DNA of 64,000 nt from Turbatrix aceti (GCA_963969345.1 OZ017768.1:11510193-11574192), one strand, 5' to 3'; counted from the stretch's first letter, positions 11,403-23,275 are shown. A program made the numbers and translations. Notes: generated by a model from the letters alone, not told the origin.

Positions 11403-11866
11403 CAGGGTTCTCAACGGGCCGGGTCGACCCGGGCTGGCCCGGGCCGGGCCGATTGGTTTTGTTGGCCGGCCCGGGCCAAAACGGGCCGTAAAATAAAAAA
11501 AAACATGCATATTTTACGCAAAATTTATGAAAAATTTTATGAAAAAGTAAAAACCGCGAAGAATGCAAAGAAATGCACGCAGAATGCTGACCTGGCACTG
11601 CTCTTTTGGGCTAATCTGGAAGCAAAATGTAAATCGCGGGCGCCGTAATTTTGTAGTCAGTTCATAAGATCACTAGTAATTGAGCGGGAAATGAATCTGT
11701 GCAACGATGAGGAAGTGTCTCTGCCTCCTTCGGGTTTGTTGTTGTTTTTTAATGGTTTTTTAGACAAAACTAGGTACTATTAAGGCGGGCCGGCCCGGGC
11801 CTCAATTTTACAAGCCCGGCCCGGCCCGGCCCGGGCCGAAAAAAAACCGGCCCGTTGGGAACCCTG
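11403..11866 (+). mobile_element. hAT-like MITE, family 1 (GGCCCG-rich), 464 bp
   Basis: Tips CAGGGTTCTCAACGGG and CCCGTTGGGAACCCTG are inverted repeats. The element is flanked by a perfect 8-bp target duplication, gttgtgcg (11395-11402 and 11867-11874). Both subterminal regions are arrays of GGCCCG/CGGGCC hexamers; the middle is AT-rich and has no coding capacity. Tips starting CAGGG with 8-bp duplications are typical of the hAT superfamily. Two further copies lie at 45168-45440 and 45598-46071. Confidence 0.88.
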
Positions 11867-12256
11867 GTTGTGCGCCACAAGACATCAACGACAGCAGCGT
11901 ACGAGCTTGCATTCAATGCATTTTCATTTCATTCCATGCGGGTCGGGTCGACAATCGTGTCGTGTCGTCTGCTGACATGATTGTTTGCCCAAAAGGTCTG
12001 CAGTCGTCCTCTATTTATCAACGCTGCTCAGTTACGTCTGATGCGAATTTGTTGCAATATTTTTGTCTCCTATTACCTTTTGTATGGAGAACTCACCGGT
12101 AATTTCCATCGTCAAACTTTTTTTGTACAAAAATTTGCGGGTTTATTGTTTTTTTCGTTGATGACTCACGCCATCGAAACTTGTTTACATGTTGATTACT
12201 GCGTTATTTCAAAATATTTTTTGTTTTTATGCAACTTTTTAGTGTCTTCTGCCCCC

Positions 12257-13400
12257 ATGATGCCTCTGTTGCGGCAAGTTTTAAATTTTGTGAAACCGTC
12301 GTCTTCGCCCGATGATATCGTGCTCGACCTCTCTGAAATTAACGCGGATTTACTGACGCAGCTTCTCATCAGACTGCCATTTCGAGACATTGTTTGTTGT
12401 CGCCAGGTTAGCTTTTTTCCGAACTGTGAAAATGACGTAATAAATATCTATTTTTAGATTTGTGATCGATGGCGAAAACTCATCGATTCGCGAAGCTTTT
12501 GGCTGAGAAAGGAGGAATATGAAAATAATGGACGAAGTTTGAGAATTGCGTTGGAAATGTATCCAAATGAATTGTCGACTCTGAAATACGACGCCGTAGT
12601 TGCCACGCAGCCTTTTGCATGTAATTTACTGAGACTAGGAAATCCAGAACATCGAGAACCTCTCAAGCGGCATGCAGATTCCAGAACAGTGTTTAGAGGA
12701 GGAGGAAATGGGTCGGTTTTTGAAGCTTGTGCCTGTGTTATGTTTTTTTGTTATATCAATGTTGATTAATTTATTTTGAAACTTCAGATTTCGTTATCAA
12801 AGCCCCCCTTCATTTCTGGAAGGCCATTTTCATCCCTATTTTGAACCACTCTTTGACGGATGCTTTGAAACAAGCTTCCATACCTGCACCAAAACAGTTG
12901 AAATTGATCTAAAGAGTTATGGATTATCGGTGATTGTTTTTTACAAATTTTTGTGTTGCACAATTAAAAAAATTGTTATTTTTTAGGTCGAGTTTTTGGA
13001 CAATGCTAAACCTGCAATAACTTACACGGAATACGTCTGCAATAGATCCGATTCCGCGAGCCATTTCTCCATGTTTCTTGCAATTTTTGACGAAAACAAC
13101 GTTGAATTGACTCGGACGAACTTTGTGCAAGACTTTGAACAATGGCAGCGTAAGTTACAGTTGTGCAGAAATTAACTCTTACTTATCGTTTGTTTTGCAG
13201 TTCAACTGTGGATTAAAGTCAGCGCGACACTGCGTGACTATCCGACGGGAGGCAGAAAGTTGCTGTTGTCAGCTTCAGGCAGAGATTCACAATTTTGGGC
13301 TGGCTTTTATGGCCCCAAAATTGCCGGCAGTCAGCTGACCATCGACTTGCAAGATGTTTCTCCTACTGCTGATCAACAGAACCACGATTCCGTTAACTGA
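12257..13400 (+). CDS. F-box protein with FBA (sugar-chain-recognising type) domain
   Basis: Five exons: 12257-12406, 12458-12711, 12788-12929, 12987-13149 and 13201-13400; 302 residues with all junctions in frame. The start ATG-ATG lies 14 bases after a ctttttag acceptor-like tract. Residues about 20-65 form an F-box (LSEINADLLTQLLIRLPFRDIVCCRQICDRWRKL), the Skp1-binding helix set. From about residue 135 the FBA domain begins: TVEIDLKSYGLSVEFLDNAKP, YVCNRSDSASHF, then a closing block QLWIKVSATLRDYPTGGRKL, FWAGFYGPKIAGSQLTI. This matches the FBXO2/FBXO6/FBXO44/FBXO27 group, whose members recruit N-glycosylated misfolded proteins to SCF ubiquitin ligases. Glycan binding here is inference. AATAAA occurs at 13443-13448. 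Confidence 0.88.
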
Positions 13401-14236
13401 ATTTTATGAGTGTTTTATAAATATGTACAAGTGCTGAATATAAATAAAAAATTTAACAGAAAGAGGGAGTTGATTATTTTGTGTTATGCACTCAAAAAAT
13501 AACGTGTCCTTTAAAATCGCACGTCGGATAAGAATTATACTTACTATGTATCGTCTATGTATAATGTCAAACACATAATCGAGATTATGGTGCGTTCCAG
13601 GTAATTCATTTGTCATGACTTGTAAAATATACTAGTTATTTGTATTGAAGTTATAATGTCAGAGTGTTCAAAATGCATTATAAATATAATATCGGTCGTC
13701 GATAAAGTTTGCACAGGTATTTTGTATCAAAATTTTTATTTATTTTTTATTGACGAATAAATAATAATCAGTCAAAAGTCAAACTGTTGTGTAAAGCCGA
13801 CAAATTTTGTATTGTTTGTAGTGTTTGTTCTCTTTCTCTTGGACTCACAATCAGCAATAGTATGAGTCATACACCAACCACCTATGTAAATATAAGGCAG
13901 AATAAGAATTATGTTTCCGGTTATGGAAGAAAAAACACATTGTAGCTGTTTCTGTTTCTTCTTCTGTCCTTTGTTTTAATTACGTATTTTGTTTTTTGCC
14001 CTTTGATGGGTGTGTTGAATGCATACTGTTTTGAGTGCTTGCTTAATACGACCGGATTATGTATTTGTTTATTATCAAACTTTTTTAATTAAAAAAAAGT
14101 ATAATATTGAAATTCATATTGATCTCTGCGTTTTTGCATTTTTTGCCTTCTTTATCTGGTCATGTAAAGTGGTAGTAAGTAGAATCATTGAGTCCCATTT
14201 GCAGTGTTTTTTTGTTCTTTTGTGATTAACTATAAT
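13401..14236. other. F-box 3'UTR and AT-rich spacer
   Basis: Polyadenylation signal at 13443-13448, then AT-rich sequence without convincing exons or repeats up to the RTE insertion. Confidence 0.45.
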
Positions 14237-14243
14237 ATATCTA

Positions 14244-16945
14244 TTCCAAGCGGGTACAATCTTTTCTACTCGGGCGAAAGCCCAGGCGAAAGAACGCACG
14301 GAGGAGTCGGCTTCTACCTGCCAGGCACGCTGAAGCCGCTCTGGTTCGTCCCCTTTTCGTCACGAATTGCCGAGATCGCTCTAAGACTGCCAGGAAAGCG
14401 CGTCTTCCGGATTATTCAGGTCTACGCGCCAACTACGGGACATTCAGTCGAAGAGTATTTGGCTTTTCTCGACGACCTGCACGAAGTCATTGTCGCCCGC
14501 AAGCAGTCGCAGCTACTTGTGATCGGTGACTTCAACGCATCTATTGGAGCTCGACAGCAAGGCGAAGCGAACACGGGACCTCACGCAGTCGGCTGTCGGA
14601 ACGCACGAGGAGAACTTTTGCTGGACTTCTGTATCAGCAACAACCTCTTTGTTGCCAACGGCTTCTTCAAGAAAGCCAATAAGAACCGCTGGACCTGGCG
14701 CGCTCCAAATGGTGAAAGCGTCCATGAAATTGACTACGTACTGACGCAGAAGATTTCGCAGATACGAGACGTTGCCGTCCTGCCCAGTATCAATGTCGGT
14801 AGCGACCATCGGCTACTACGCTGCAAGATATCCATAAAAGCACGCTTCGGGAGAGCGGCACTCCCGAGACCAGGTCAAAAGGTTTTATCTCGTCGAGCCG
14901 TCCAGAAAGAGCTTCAAGCCAAACTGAAAGAGTACATGCCTACAGGCTACCCTGAACGCGACTACTTGGAGCTAAAGAAGATCATCAACGAAGCCACAGA
15001 TGCAGCAACGGTCGAAGTTCCACCAGAGCCGGCCATCTCGATGAGAACCCAGAGCCTGATGGAGCTCAGAGCCCGGATGAAGTTCTGCGTCGGCATCCAA
15101 ACAGCCGCGGAACGGGTGCACTACTCCGTAGTAGCAAAGCTGCTCCGATGGTCCCTGAAAGAAGACATCCAAAGCAGGCGCCTACGAGTCACCACAAAAG
15201 CAATCGCATCTGGGAAGCTGAAGCAGGGTCGACAACAGCTTGTCTACGGCCGCAAAACGAACTACGTCAAAGCCAAGGTCAACGAAGACGCCATAGAGCA
15301 GACCGTCAAAGCTATCTCTGGTTTTTTCGGCGAGCTTTACAGGTCAAACAGCGGCCCACTAGGCGTGAACCCTGCACCAGTAGACGTCACGTTTAGCGAG
15401 ACAGAAGTCCGTGCTGCCCTCAAAAGCTGCCGACCCCGCACGACGCCCGGAATTGACTGTGTATCCGCGACGGCGTTACGCAGTGGAGCTGAATATCTGG
15501 CGCCAGCACTCACTGCACTGTTTAATTCTATCGCGAACAGCGGTGAACTGCCTGAAAAATTTGCGAACGCTGTGACTGTCCTGCTGCTGAAAAAGGGCGA
15601 TCCCAGTGACCTCAATAACTACAGGCCCATCAGCCTGCTCTCGGCAATCTACAAGGCGCTCACAAAAGTCATCGCGCAGCGGATCGGGGAAGCCGCACAA
15701 GTCATTGGAATACTTCCCCCGGAACAGGCTGGTTTTCGAAAGTCTTACTCCACTGTAGATCATATTCAGAGCATCAACATGATCGCTGAGAAGCTACGGG
15801 AGTACAATCAGCCGCTGGTCGCTGTCTTCGTCGACTTTCGCAAGGCGTTCGACTCGATCAGCTTTGATTCAATCTGGGCAGCGCTTGACTCCATCGGCGT
15901 GGATCCCGGCATCACCGAACTGGTGCGATGGCTGTATGCAGCTGGAAACTCGGCAGTCAAAGTCGGCGACAGGACGGCGGAGTTCCAAACGCAGAAAGGA
16001 GTACGGCAAGGCGATACGCTGAGCCCGCTAATTTTCATCCTAGTTCTCCAACGAGCCCTTAACGCCGCACAGCTGACAGGCAGAGGCGTCAAGGTGGATG
16101 GTCAGCGGCTAGCGTATTTGGCATACGCTGACGACGTCGTTCTTTTCTCCCACACTGGCGAAGAACTTCAGGAAATGCTGTCGGATATGGCCATCGCCTG
16201 CAAGGACGTCGGACTGGAAGTCAACGTCAAGAAGACGCAGTGGATGGTACAGAAACGGCGGGATCAGCGACCTATCTCCTCCGGACTTCTCCTCAAGGAC
16301 ATCGAGGATGATTTCGAGCTCTCCCTCCACGGCCTGGTTATCCAACGGGTGCAGTCGTTCGTCTATCTAGGCCAAAAGATGCAGTGGCCGCGCAACCACG
16401 TCGTTGAGATACGTAATCGCATCTCGACAGCAAGGTCCATCTACTACCGGAACTCAGATCTCCTGCGCTCCAAACGCACGCCAATGTACTTGAAGCGCCG
16501 CCTGATCCATGCCTGCATCTTGCCATCGGTGTTGTACGGCTGTGAAACCTGGGCGCTGACAGAAACGGCAAGATCTACGTTGCGCAATGCTCAACACCGA
16601 GTCGAACGAGCCATCCTCGGGCTGCGACGGTCTGACAAAGTCCGAAACAAAATCATCCGACGAAGAACAAAACTCAAAGACTGGGTGAAGGAAGCGGAAC
16701 GCCGAAAATGGACATACGCGCGAAAGCTCCTGGAGGCAGACGAAAACAGATGGGCCCGACGACTGACCTTGTGGATACCACAAGGAAAACGACCCGTGGG
16801 ACACCCTTCCTTACGATGGGCCGATTCGCTCAACTCGGTGTTCAACAAGACGAAAAACAGACCACAACGACGATGGGAAGAAGAAATCGCGACCAAAACG
16901 AATCGAGACATTTACGCCTACGTGGACGTCATTTGTGCCTCCTAA
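14244..16945 (+). CDS. RTE endonuclease-reverse transcriptase (N-terminally truncated)
   Basis: About 900 residues are encoded inside the element; the ATG at 14204 that opens the frame lies in flanking DNA, so it is not the native start. The apurinic-endonuclease part shows LLVIGDFNASIG, HEIDYVLTQ and the GSDHRLL active-site block but lacks the N-terminal W-N-V-R-T-L segment. The reverse transcriptase follows: NNYRPISLLSAIYKALTKV, QAGFRKSYSTVDHI, the catalytic VFVDFRKAFDS, GVRQGDTLSPLIF and YADDVVLF. The thumb contains FVYLGQKM; the C-terminus carries ILPSVLYGCETW and a W-R-R-R-type tail (RRWEEEIATKTN). No stop or frameshift is seen, which suggests a young copy. Probably immobile because of the truncation. 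Confidence 0.9.
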
Positions 16946-17008
16946 CATCTGGTCTAATGATAACTAACCACTGAGTAATGGTGAAATAAATAAATAAATA
17001 AATAAAAA
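14244..17008 (+). mobile_element. 5'-truncated RTE-clade non-LTR retrotransposon
   Basis: The element carries one uninterrupted frame to the stop at 16945, a short 3'UTR (catctggtctaatgataac...ccactgagtaatgg) and a (TAAA)n tail, as in RTE elements. A 7-bp direct repeat, atatcta (14237-14243 and 17009-17015), is a plausible target duplication. The apurinic endonuclease domain lacks its first segment, so the copy is 5'-truncated. The same 3' end recurs at about 6036 (plus) and 30149-30275 (minus). Confidence 0.88.
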
Positions 17009-17047
17009 ATATCTAGGACGATTTTTAAGGATTTTTTTTGTTAAAAT

Positions 17048-17230
17048 CAGGGATTTCTAATTCGACTTTTTGTACCGCTCGCTCCGCTCCCGTTCTTTTA
17101 TTTTTTGAATTTCTCGCTCGCTCCGCTTCCGCTCCTTATTTTTTTCCTTTTCCGCCGCTCGCTCCGCTCCAGCCTCTTATTTTTTCTGTCTTTTACCGCT
17201 TGCTCCGCTCAGGAGCGGTCGAAAACCCTG
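17048..17230. mobile_element. hAT-like MITE, family 3 (GCTCGCTCCGCTCC-rich), 183 bp
   Basis: Starts CAGGGATTTCTAATTCGAC and ends GGTCGAAAACCCTG. The flanks gttaaaat and gtcaaaat match at 7 of 8 bases. The interior is repeats of GCTCGCTCCGCTCC spaced by T-rich runs. It lies 33 bases after the RTE tail. A related copy is at 43759-43921 in the opposite sense. Confidence 0.75.
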
Positions 17231-17326
17231 GTCAAAATCGTTTTTTCTGTCTAATAACCGCTGTACATATATTTTATGTTTTAGCTAAAGTGCATTTGAT
17301 TTTTTACGTTTAAAACCGTAGCTTAA

Positions 17327-17603
17327 TTCATTCATTTATTTCATTTATTACTCTTACTTGTGCTTAATTACTGATCACAAAAAGTTAGAGAGATAGTGAA
17401 AAGCATAAGGATCGCACGAGGAGGGCGCTGTCAATCGTAGCTACCTGCGCCACGTCGTAGTCCTTGGCAGGAGTATTCTGGAAGGCTGCGAAGTCGTCAG
17501 TCCATCGTACCTCAATTGTTAAATATTTATAATACAGTCTTTTCTCGAACTTGGCTCGGTTTGTGGCCTCATCGGAGCTCTTTCCTTCCCGATCCTCGTC
17601 CAC
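17327..17603 (-). mobile_element. LINE-B 3' end (longest copy), with C-terminal coding remnant
   Basis: Read on the minus strand, an open frame from 17603 to 17385 ends in a segment with FAAFQNTPAKDYDVAQVATI and a stop. A 3'UTR and an (ATGAA)n-like tail follow at 17327-17345. The same 3' segment occurs at 11314, 27365, 40246, 40961 and 41815, and in diverged form at 23130. This marks a second non-LTR family distinct from the RTE at 14 kb; no reverse-transcriptase domain of it is present. Confidence 0.65.
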
Positions 17604-19355
17604 AAGCTCAGCCTATCGACAGCCGGCTTTATTGGACTTGCTGTAACCCCAACACTCCTTTCACAGATCTAAAGCTCCATACTTTGTATTGTTCCCTAAG
17701 AATGCCTTATAAGGTATTTGGAAGATCTTCGAACGAATATGGACCATAAAAATACCCTATAGGACAAAAAGCGGGGAATGGTTTGACGACGCGTCGCGGC
17801 GCAGCATCGCGCAGCCATATGGCAGCGTATGAATCTTATAAGCCAAAAATATGATCTTACGGACTTGTATTTTTTTTCTTTTCTGCGATGCGAAAAACGA
17901 TCAAGTTTGGTTTTGATGCCGGCAACCTGCACGTGCAACAAAATGAATCGAGCAAATTTTTTTCAAAAACTTTGGTTTTCTTATGGCAAGAGCGATTTGC
18001 CCGTTTGTTTTCCTAATTAATGTCCGTGATTTGTCGGTAATATTACTTAGTTTTGTCACCTATGAACCATTGTTTTCAGATTCTCATCTACGACGGCCCA
18101 CTGCTTCTCGTTTTGTTAAGTAATTTTTTTTCGTTTATTTTTGTCGTACAATACGTGAATTTGTAAATAAAAAAAATGGCATATGGCTCTTGTTGAAGAT
18201 CATGGGTTTTACAAACCCTTTAATATCCGTTACTTTTTTGGTAATCATTTTTTGTATTTATGTGTTGTGATGAATTGTCAATAAACTTTTATTTAAAATA
18301 ATATAGAAATGGGTTGCACAAACCCTATAATATCTTTTTTTGCTAAAACATACGATTATTGTGATTTCGCTCACACAAACTAACTTTTTTTAGACTTTTC
18401 AGAATAATTTTCCGGTAAGTTTTGTTTTACAAAAAAAATAAGAAATTTTTATTGGGTTTCATTCAATTTTTTTTCAGTAAAATTTGGTAAGTTTTTTTGC
18501 TTTACAAAATCATGGATATTTATAAAATTGTAATGACTTTTTCAGTATTTTTTTCAGATTTCCGTATGTTTTTTTTTGAAAAATGGGGTTGAACAAATAT
18601 TTTTTTTCCTTTTTTTTTCTTTTTGAGTGGCATTACAAAAAGTAACGTATTTTCTTTTTTTTGCAGATTCTCATTAACCTCGACAACTATCGAACCGCTA
18701 CTCAAGCTCATCATTTTGAAATAAACGTCATTACAGGTAACATTTTGTCTACAAAATCTCTGAGCACTTTTTACCGGCACATTTTGGTTTCAGATGAGGA
18801 ATCACCGTGACATCGACAACTTTCGATACTGCCCCATGACATGAATCCGACCGGCAATCAGCTCGTCAAATTTACCAGGTCTGTTTGAAACTGGAGTTGG
18901 GTGAATATCGGAGCATCCACAGTTTTTTGCTGTATAAATGGTAGCCAGTGATAGCCCCACTCAACTCCAGACGGGGAAATTGTTTGTTTAAAATTGAAAG
19001 GGCAAAATTTATCATGGCATCCACAGCGTTATGCTGCAGAAATGGTAGCCAGTGAGATTTTTGTCATTTTCAATTTGAAACAAAAAAAAACTTGGTTTGA
19101 GTCGCGCGCGCTGCAGAAAAAATACAAGTTCTTGTACGATCTTACAACTGCCATACGGAACGCTCGAGCAGCGTTCTGGCCGGACGCGCGCGTCTTCCAT
19201 TTTTTATCTAACGGTTCGTATACGAGTGAAAATTGGATCTAAAGGTCCGTATAAGAAAGAAAAAGAACCTTTCATGATTCATACGAAGGTTCTTAAAAAC
19301 AGCCTGTATGGAGCATTAGGTCGTCGAAAGGAGTGTTGGGGAAGCTTTTTCAGCA
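17604..19355. other. AT-rich spacer with possible orphan exons
   Basis: No recognisable gene. Around 18000-18870 there are several acceptor- and donor-flanked short segments, such as ttttttgcag at 18657-18666 followed by 70 bases to a gtaac donor at 18737, then tttcag at 18790-18795. Joined, they give only short peptides and no domain. They may be a decayed gene or a spliced noncoding transcript. Confidence 0.25.
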
Positions 19356-20561
19356 GTCCACGACGACAGGATTTCGGACCGAGGACAAGGCTTTTTTACA
19401 CTTTCAAATGTTTTGAGCCAGAATTGTTTCCCACCCTTAGGAAGGTCTAAAACCGCGATACACAGATTTTAAAAAAATCGGAATCTGTAGTTTTGGCTTC
19501 TGAAAGGTTTTGACACAAGTTAATGCCACGCACTGCGTTCAAGAGGAAAAAAGCTGAAAATTTTTTTAGGGGGGGGGGTTTGGGGGAAGGTTGGGTATTC
19601 AGATGTGCCTACGATGATATATCCTATCTTCTTCCCCGTGTTTTTACGCCTCGAATGATGTATAACACAAAATTTTGAAAGTTGGATAAAGTTCTCATTT
19701 TTGACTATTTTTGACGCGCACTCGAGTAAAAAGCGCGCGCACCGTCTCTTTTTCGCCTCGCTGGTCGAAAAAGTGATGCGCGCGCACGTAACAGGAGTCA
19801 ACTTTGAAAATTTGTCCTGAAGTCAGTTTTTGTTTTTTTTAATGCGGTTACTTTTTTGGGTTTGGGCATGTACCAAAGATTGTTTTCAGCCATTTTTCCT
19901 TTTTATCTGTTAATTTTGCGCAGTGCCGCAGGCAACAAAAGAAACATGAACTTTCAAATGCCGTAACTGATCGGAAACTTATGCAATAAAGAGCACAAGA
20001 TAGGATAAAACAATCTTTGAGACATGCCCAAACCCAGCAAAGCAACCGCAAGCATTAAAAACAAAAATTGGCTTCAGGGCAATTTTTCAAAGTTGACTCC
20101 TGTTATGTGCGCGCGCTTGTTACTCGAGTGCGCGTCAAAAATAAATAGTCAAAAATGAGAACTTTTTTCAAAATTTTGTGTTATACATCATTCGAGGCGT
20201 AAAAACACGGGGAAAAAGATAGGATATATCATCGTAGGCACATCTGAATACCCAAGTTGTTGTGGCCAAAAAACCAAACAAGTAAGCCTAAAATTGGCAC
20301 AAAAACAATCTGACTACGACATCGTGTTCCCCTTCCCCCAAAACCCCCCTAAAAAAATTTTCAGCTTTTTTCCTCTTGAACGCAGTGCGTGGCATTAACG
20401 TGTGTCAAAACCTTTCAGAAGCCAAAACTACAGATTCCGATTTTTTTTAAAATCTGTGTATCGCGGTTTTAGACCTTCCTAAGGGTGGGAAACAATTCTG
20501 GCTCAAAACATTTGAAAGTGCAAAAAAAGCCTTGTCCTCGGTCCGAAATCCTGTCGTGGAC
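19356..20561. repeat. 1.2-kb foldback element (long inverted repeat)
   Basis: The outer left arm begins GTCCACGACGACAGGATTTC and the right arm ends GAAATCCTGTCGTGGAC. Complementarity continues inward for over 500 bases, through ACCGAGGACAAGGC, GCCACGCACTGCGTTC, GCCTCGAATGATGTATAAC and GCGCGCGCAC, to a short unpaired centre near 19900-19990. The right arm carries an extra segment of about 65 bases (roughly 20254-20330). No transposase and no flanking target duplication were found. Confidence 0.85.
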
Positions 20562-20776
20562 ATATACTATAGTCAAAAATGACATTTATCAGCTTATGAT
20601 TGCCATTTTTGATACAAATATATAAGAAAAGTGAGATAAGAGTAATCGTGATAAAAAGAAATTAGAGAAAAAGGCAGGAGGCACCAGTTTACGTACGTGG
20701 ACAAAAAAGATAAAAGACCTCGGGGTATGGCACATATCGTCGGATACTGTAGCCAATGCATATAGTCCTTATACGC

Positions 20777-20782
20777 TTTATT
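20777..20782 (-). terminator. Polyadenylation signal after the left C-Y-x-Q gene
   Basis: Reverse complement of TTTATT gives AATAAA, about 120 bases after the stop codon of the gene ending at 20903. Confidence 0.45.
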
Positions 20783-20902
20783 GTTCATAAATAACCGTTT
20801 GAATAAGAGTTGTACTCTTGGATGTGCGATAAAGGTCTTCTTGTATCATCATCATTATCAACATTATCGTTAGAGATAAAAGACGGGGAAGCATACGAAA
20901 CG

Positions 20903-21563
20903 TTAGTTTGCAGAGGTTAATCCGAATGTGACCGTATCCATGCTCTCCGCATTTCGCACAAAAAGATAGTTAACAGGATATGATAGAATGTATTGCTTGT
21001 TGGTGTCTGAAAAAAATTAAATATAACTATTAAAAATGTTGAAAATCGAGTTTCAAAACAAGTTTGGGCTTGACAGGATGAAGATTACGCTGTTTCGAAA
21101 CCCAATGAAAAAAGTCACCTACCATCTATTACCCGTGTATAACAGCAAAGCCGTTGTTGACGATTTCCTGCACGCAAAACTACAGTAGCATCGGAGGCAA
21201 CCGATAGTTCGTAGAAGGTGATAAGCGATAGCGATGGAAGTCGGATGAAGCATGGACGTCGTGTTTTCTTGCCGTATTTTCCAGGGATTTTCAGCTGAAG
21301 TGTGTGGTTATATGCGGACGAGTCTAGCTGTACATAGCATTCTGAAAAAAACGTGTATAATTCACATTTGACTCGTTATTTAAATTTAAATGCTTTTTTT
21401 TGCAAACTTCCGGTGACTTACCAAATTTCGTAGTTGACGAATTCTGGCTCACTTGTACGATGTCCAGTGCATATTCTTGGTCTACCGACACCGGCGCTGA
21501 CACCACGCGGGTCGATGATAGCATAATTGATAGGAGACACGAAGCAACAATTGCTGATACCAT
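20903..21563 (-). CDS. Small secreted protein, novel C-Y-x-Q/P-C-F-I family, left copy
   Basis: Three minus-strand exons, 21563-21422, 21341-21123 and 21006-20903, give 154 residues; both introns are phase 1 with consensus sites (gtaagt...ttttttcag; gtaggt...tttttttcag). The N-terminus is a signal peptide (MVSAIVASCLLSIMLSS...VVSA). The mature part has the block ECYVQLDSSAYNHTLQLKI, then RRPCFIRLPSL, an LCCY pair, and a C-terminal VNYLFVRN...TVTFGL. The copy at 43108-44622 aligns over the whole length (DCYKQISNSAIGHTFRFRI, PCFIKLP, AYLIVKN...VITFKL) and has matching phase-1 introns at both equivalent sites. That agreement is the main evidence both are real genes. Function unknown; four mature cysteines suggest an extracellular disulphide-bonded fold. 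An acceptor-like tttccag lies about 11 bases before the ATG. Confidence 0.75.
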
Positions 21564-22817
21564 ATTTTTGGACGCTGGAAAGAAAATAATATAGAGCACA
21601 AAATTATTTGTTTTGTTCTGAAATGCATTTATTTCACTTTAAAGTGAATGCTTTGTGATACTACAGCTCGACGCTAGTAGCTATACTGGGAAACAACAAA
21701 GATTTGTGCAGAACAAAATCGGGTTGTAGTGTACTACAAAAAGGATCAAAACGAAAACTCATGAAACAAAGATGATGGAAATATTTATTTTTTTTATTAT
21801 CTTTTGAATTTTGTAAATGCAAAGGCGCATATATTGAAAAAAATGGAAACTACAATTCAGACAGAATGCGTGGGATTGGGGTTCTCGACTACCCGACTAC
21901 AAAGTCCGCGTCGAAATCCATCGACAGAGGTATCCGTCCCCTGGAATCGCATTATGATATTGTATGTAATGTGGTGCTAACCATTGAGAAGGACAGTAAA
22001 TAAAAAAGAAAATAAAAAAGAAAATAAAAAAAGGGTGAGTTATTTTTTTTTGCTATAAATTATGTCGTATGATAGAATAGGCTGGTCGATCAAGAAAGAG
22101 GGGAGCGAGGCTAGGGATAGTACACATGTCAAGATGCATGTATCATATTTTTTACATATGGGGTTATTTTTGTTGCATGTGAAAAAAAAAACAGACCGGT
22201 GACTAATCGTCAATACTTGAATGAAAAAAAGAGCTGCCAGAAGGATTGAGTTGAGGAATTGGTCAACCAGAATAAGGCGTCCGAGTCATACCTTTTTGGC
22301 CGTCCCCAACGCCGCTACTACGAAGATGGGCGGGATGTCATAGCTTAAACGAATAGAGATATGGATAGCATCAAAGCGCCAAAAGGTGTTTATATAGTCG
22401 AAGGGTTTTCTTTTGTACTAGCTTTTTGATTAAAGGGGGGGGGGAGAGAAGGGGACAGTACAAGCGAAAAGAAAAGGCGGCCTTTTTACCTTTATTGAAA
22501 ATATACATAATGAAAGTACATTTGTCAGCACTTGTATACTTTTTTTTTAAATGAAAGCGTGATAAATAGATGAAAGGTAGCGCAGCGGGGGTAAGATGAT
22601 ATGCTTTGTGGTTGTTTCATGGTGCAACATGTATTTTTTTGCACACCTACAGAAGGTCAAGACTTTGCTACAAAAATTTTTGTAGGATTGTGCAGGACAT
22701 AAAGCATACATAATATTACAATTATGGAACTGAAAAGTTCATGAAAGGAACAAAAGACAACTGATTTCGCGTAATTTGATTTAAATTGGATTGTGCATAT
22801 TTTTTGGCATTCAATGT
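21564..22817. other. AT-rich spacer
   Basis: Upstream flank of the left C-Y-x-Q gene. No exon or defined repeat recognised apart from short A/T runs and a G8 tract. Confidence 0.4.
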
Positions 22818-22825
22818 ATTTTCTC

Positions 22826-23102
22826 CAGATCGGATTTTCTGGGAGATTCCCCGGAAAATATATTCCCGCGAATCCCAGGGGGTTCTTCTGTCAAATTTCC
22901 CGCAAAATTCCCCGGAAAATTCTCAAAAAATTTAAGAAATGTAAAATGATCTAAGTGAATGTGTTTTGGTGGGTTTTTTTTATTTAAGACCCCGTTTTGG
23001 ACTTATGGTTTTATTTGAATGCAAAGAATTTCAAAAGAAATTCCCCGAAGCATTTCCGGGAATTCTCCTTTTTTTTCATTCCCGGGGAATTTCGAAACCC
23101 TA
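22826..23102. mobile_element. Candidate MITE, family 8 (TTCCCCGGAAAA-rich), 277 bp
   Basis: Repeated TTCCCCGGAAAAT-type palindromic motifs occur near both ends, with the right end GGGGAATTTCGAAACCCTA. Flanks attttctc (22818-22825) and attttttc (23103-23110) agree at 7 of 8 bases. The terminal inverted repeats are weak, so the boundaries are tentative. Confidence 0.45.
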
Positions 23103-23129
23103 ATTTTTTCCTCAAAAACAAATTCAACG

Positions 23130-23275
23130 TTATTGACTTATTGAACAGTAACAAACAGGGTCAGGCCAATGCGAAGGATCTTTTCCTGCAATTGTCACTG
23201 CCTCTCTAATATTGGCGTTGAGTAATTATGCATGAGTAAGAGTAATAAATGAAATGAAATGAAATGAAACAATTA
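23130..23275 (+). mobile_element. Diverged LINE-B 3' end
   Basis: Ends gagtaagagtaataaatg followed by (AAATG)n. The preceding frame encodes AKDLFLQLSLPL-stop, comparable to LLVRSLCFSLSL-stop of the copy at 17.4 kb. Confidence 0.5.

Noticed and set aside
20594..20788. 64-residue minus-strand frame with K-D-Y-M-H-W, superficially like the RTHG peptide helix
   Set aside because: It overlaps the polyadenylation signal of the left C-Y-x-Q gene, has no signal peptide and no RTHG core.
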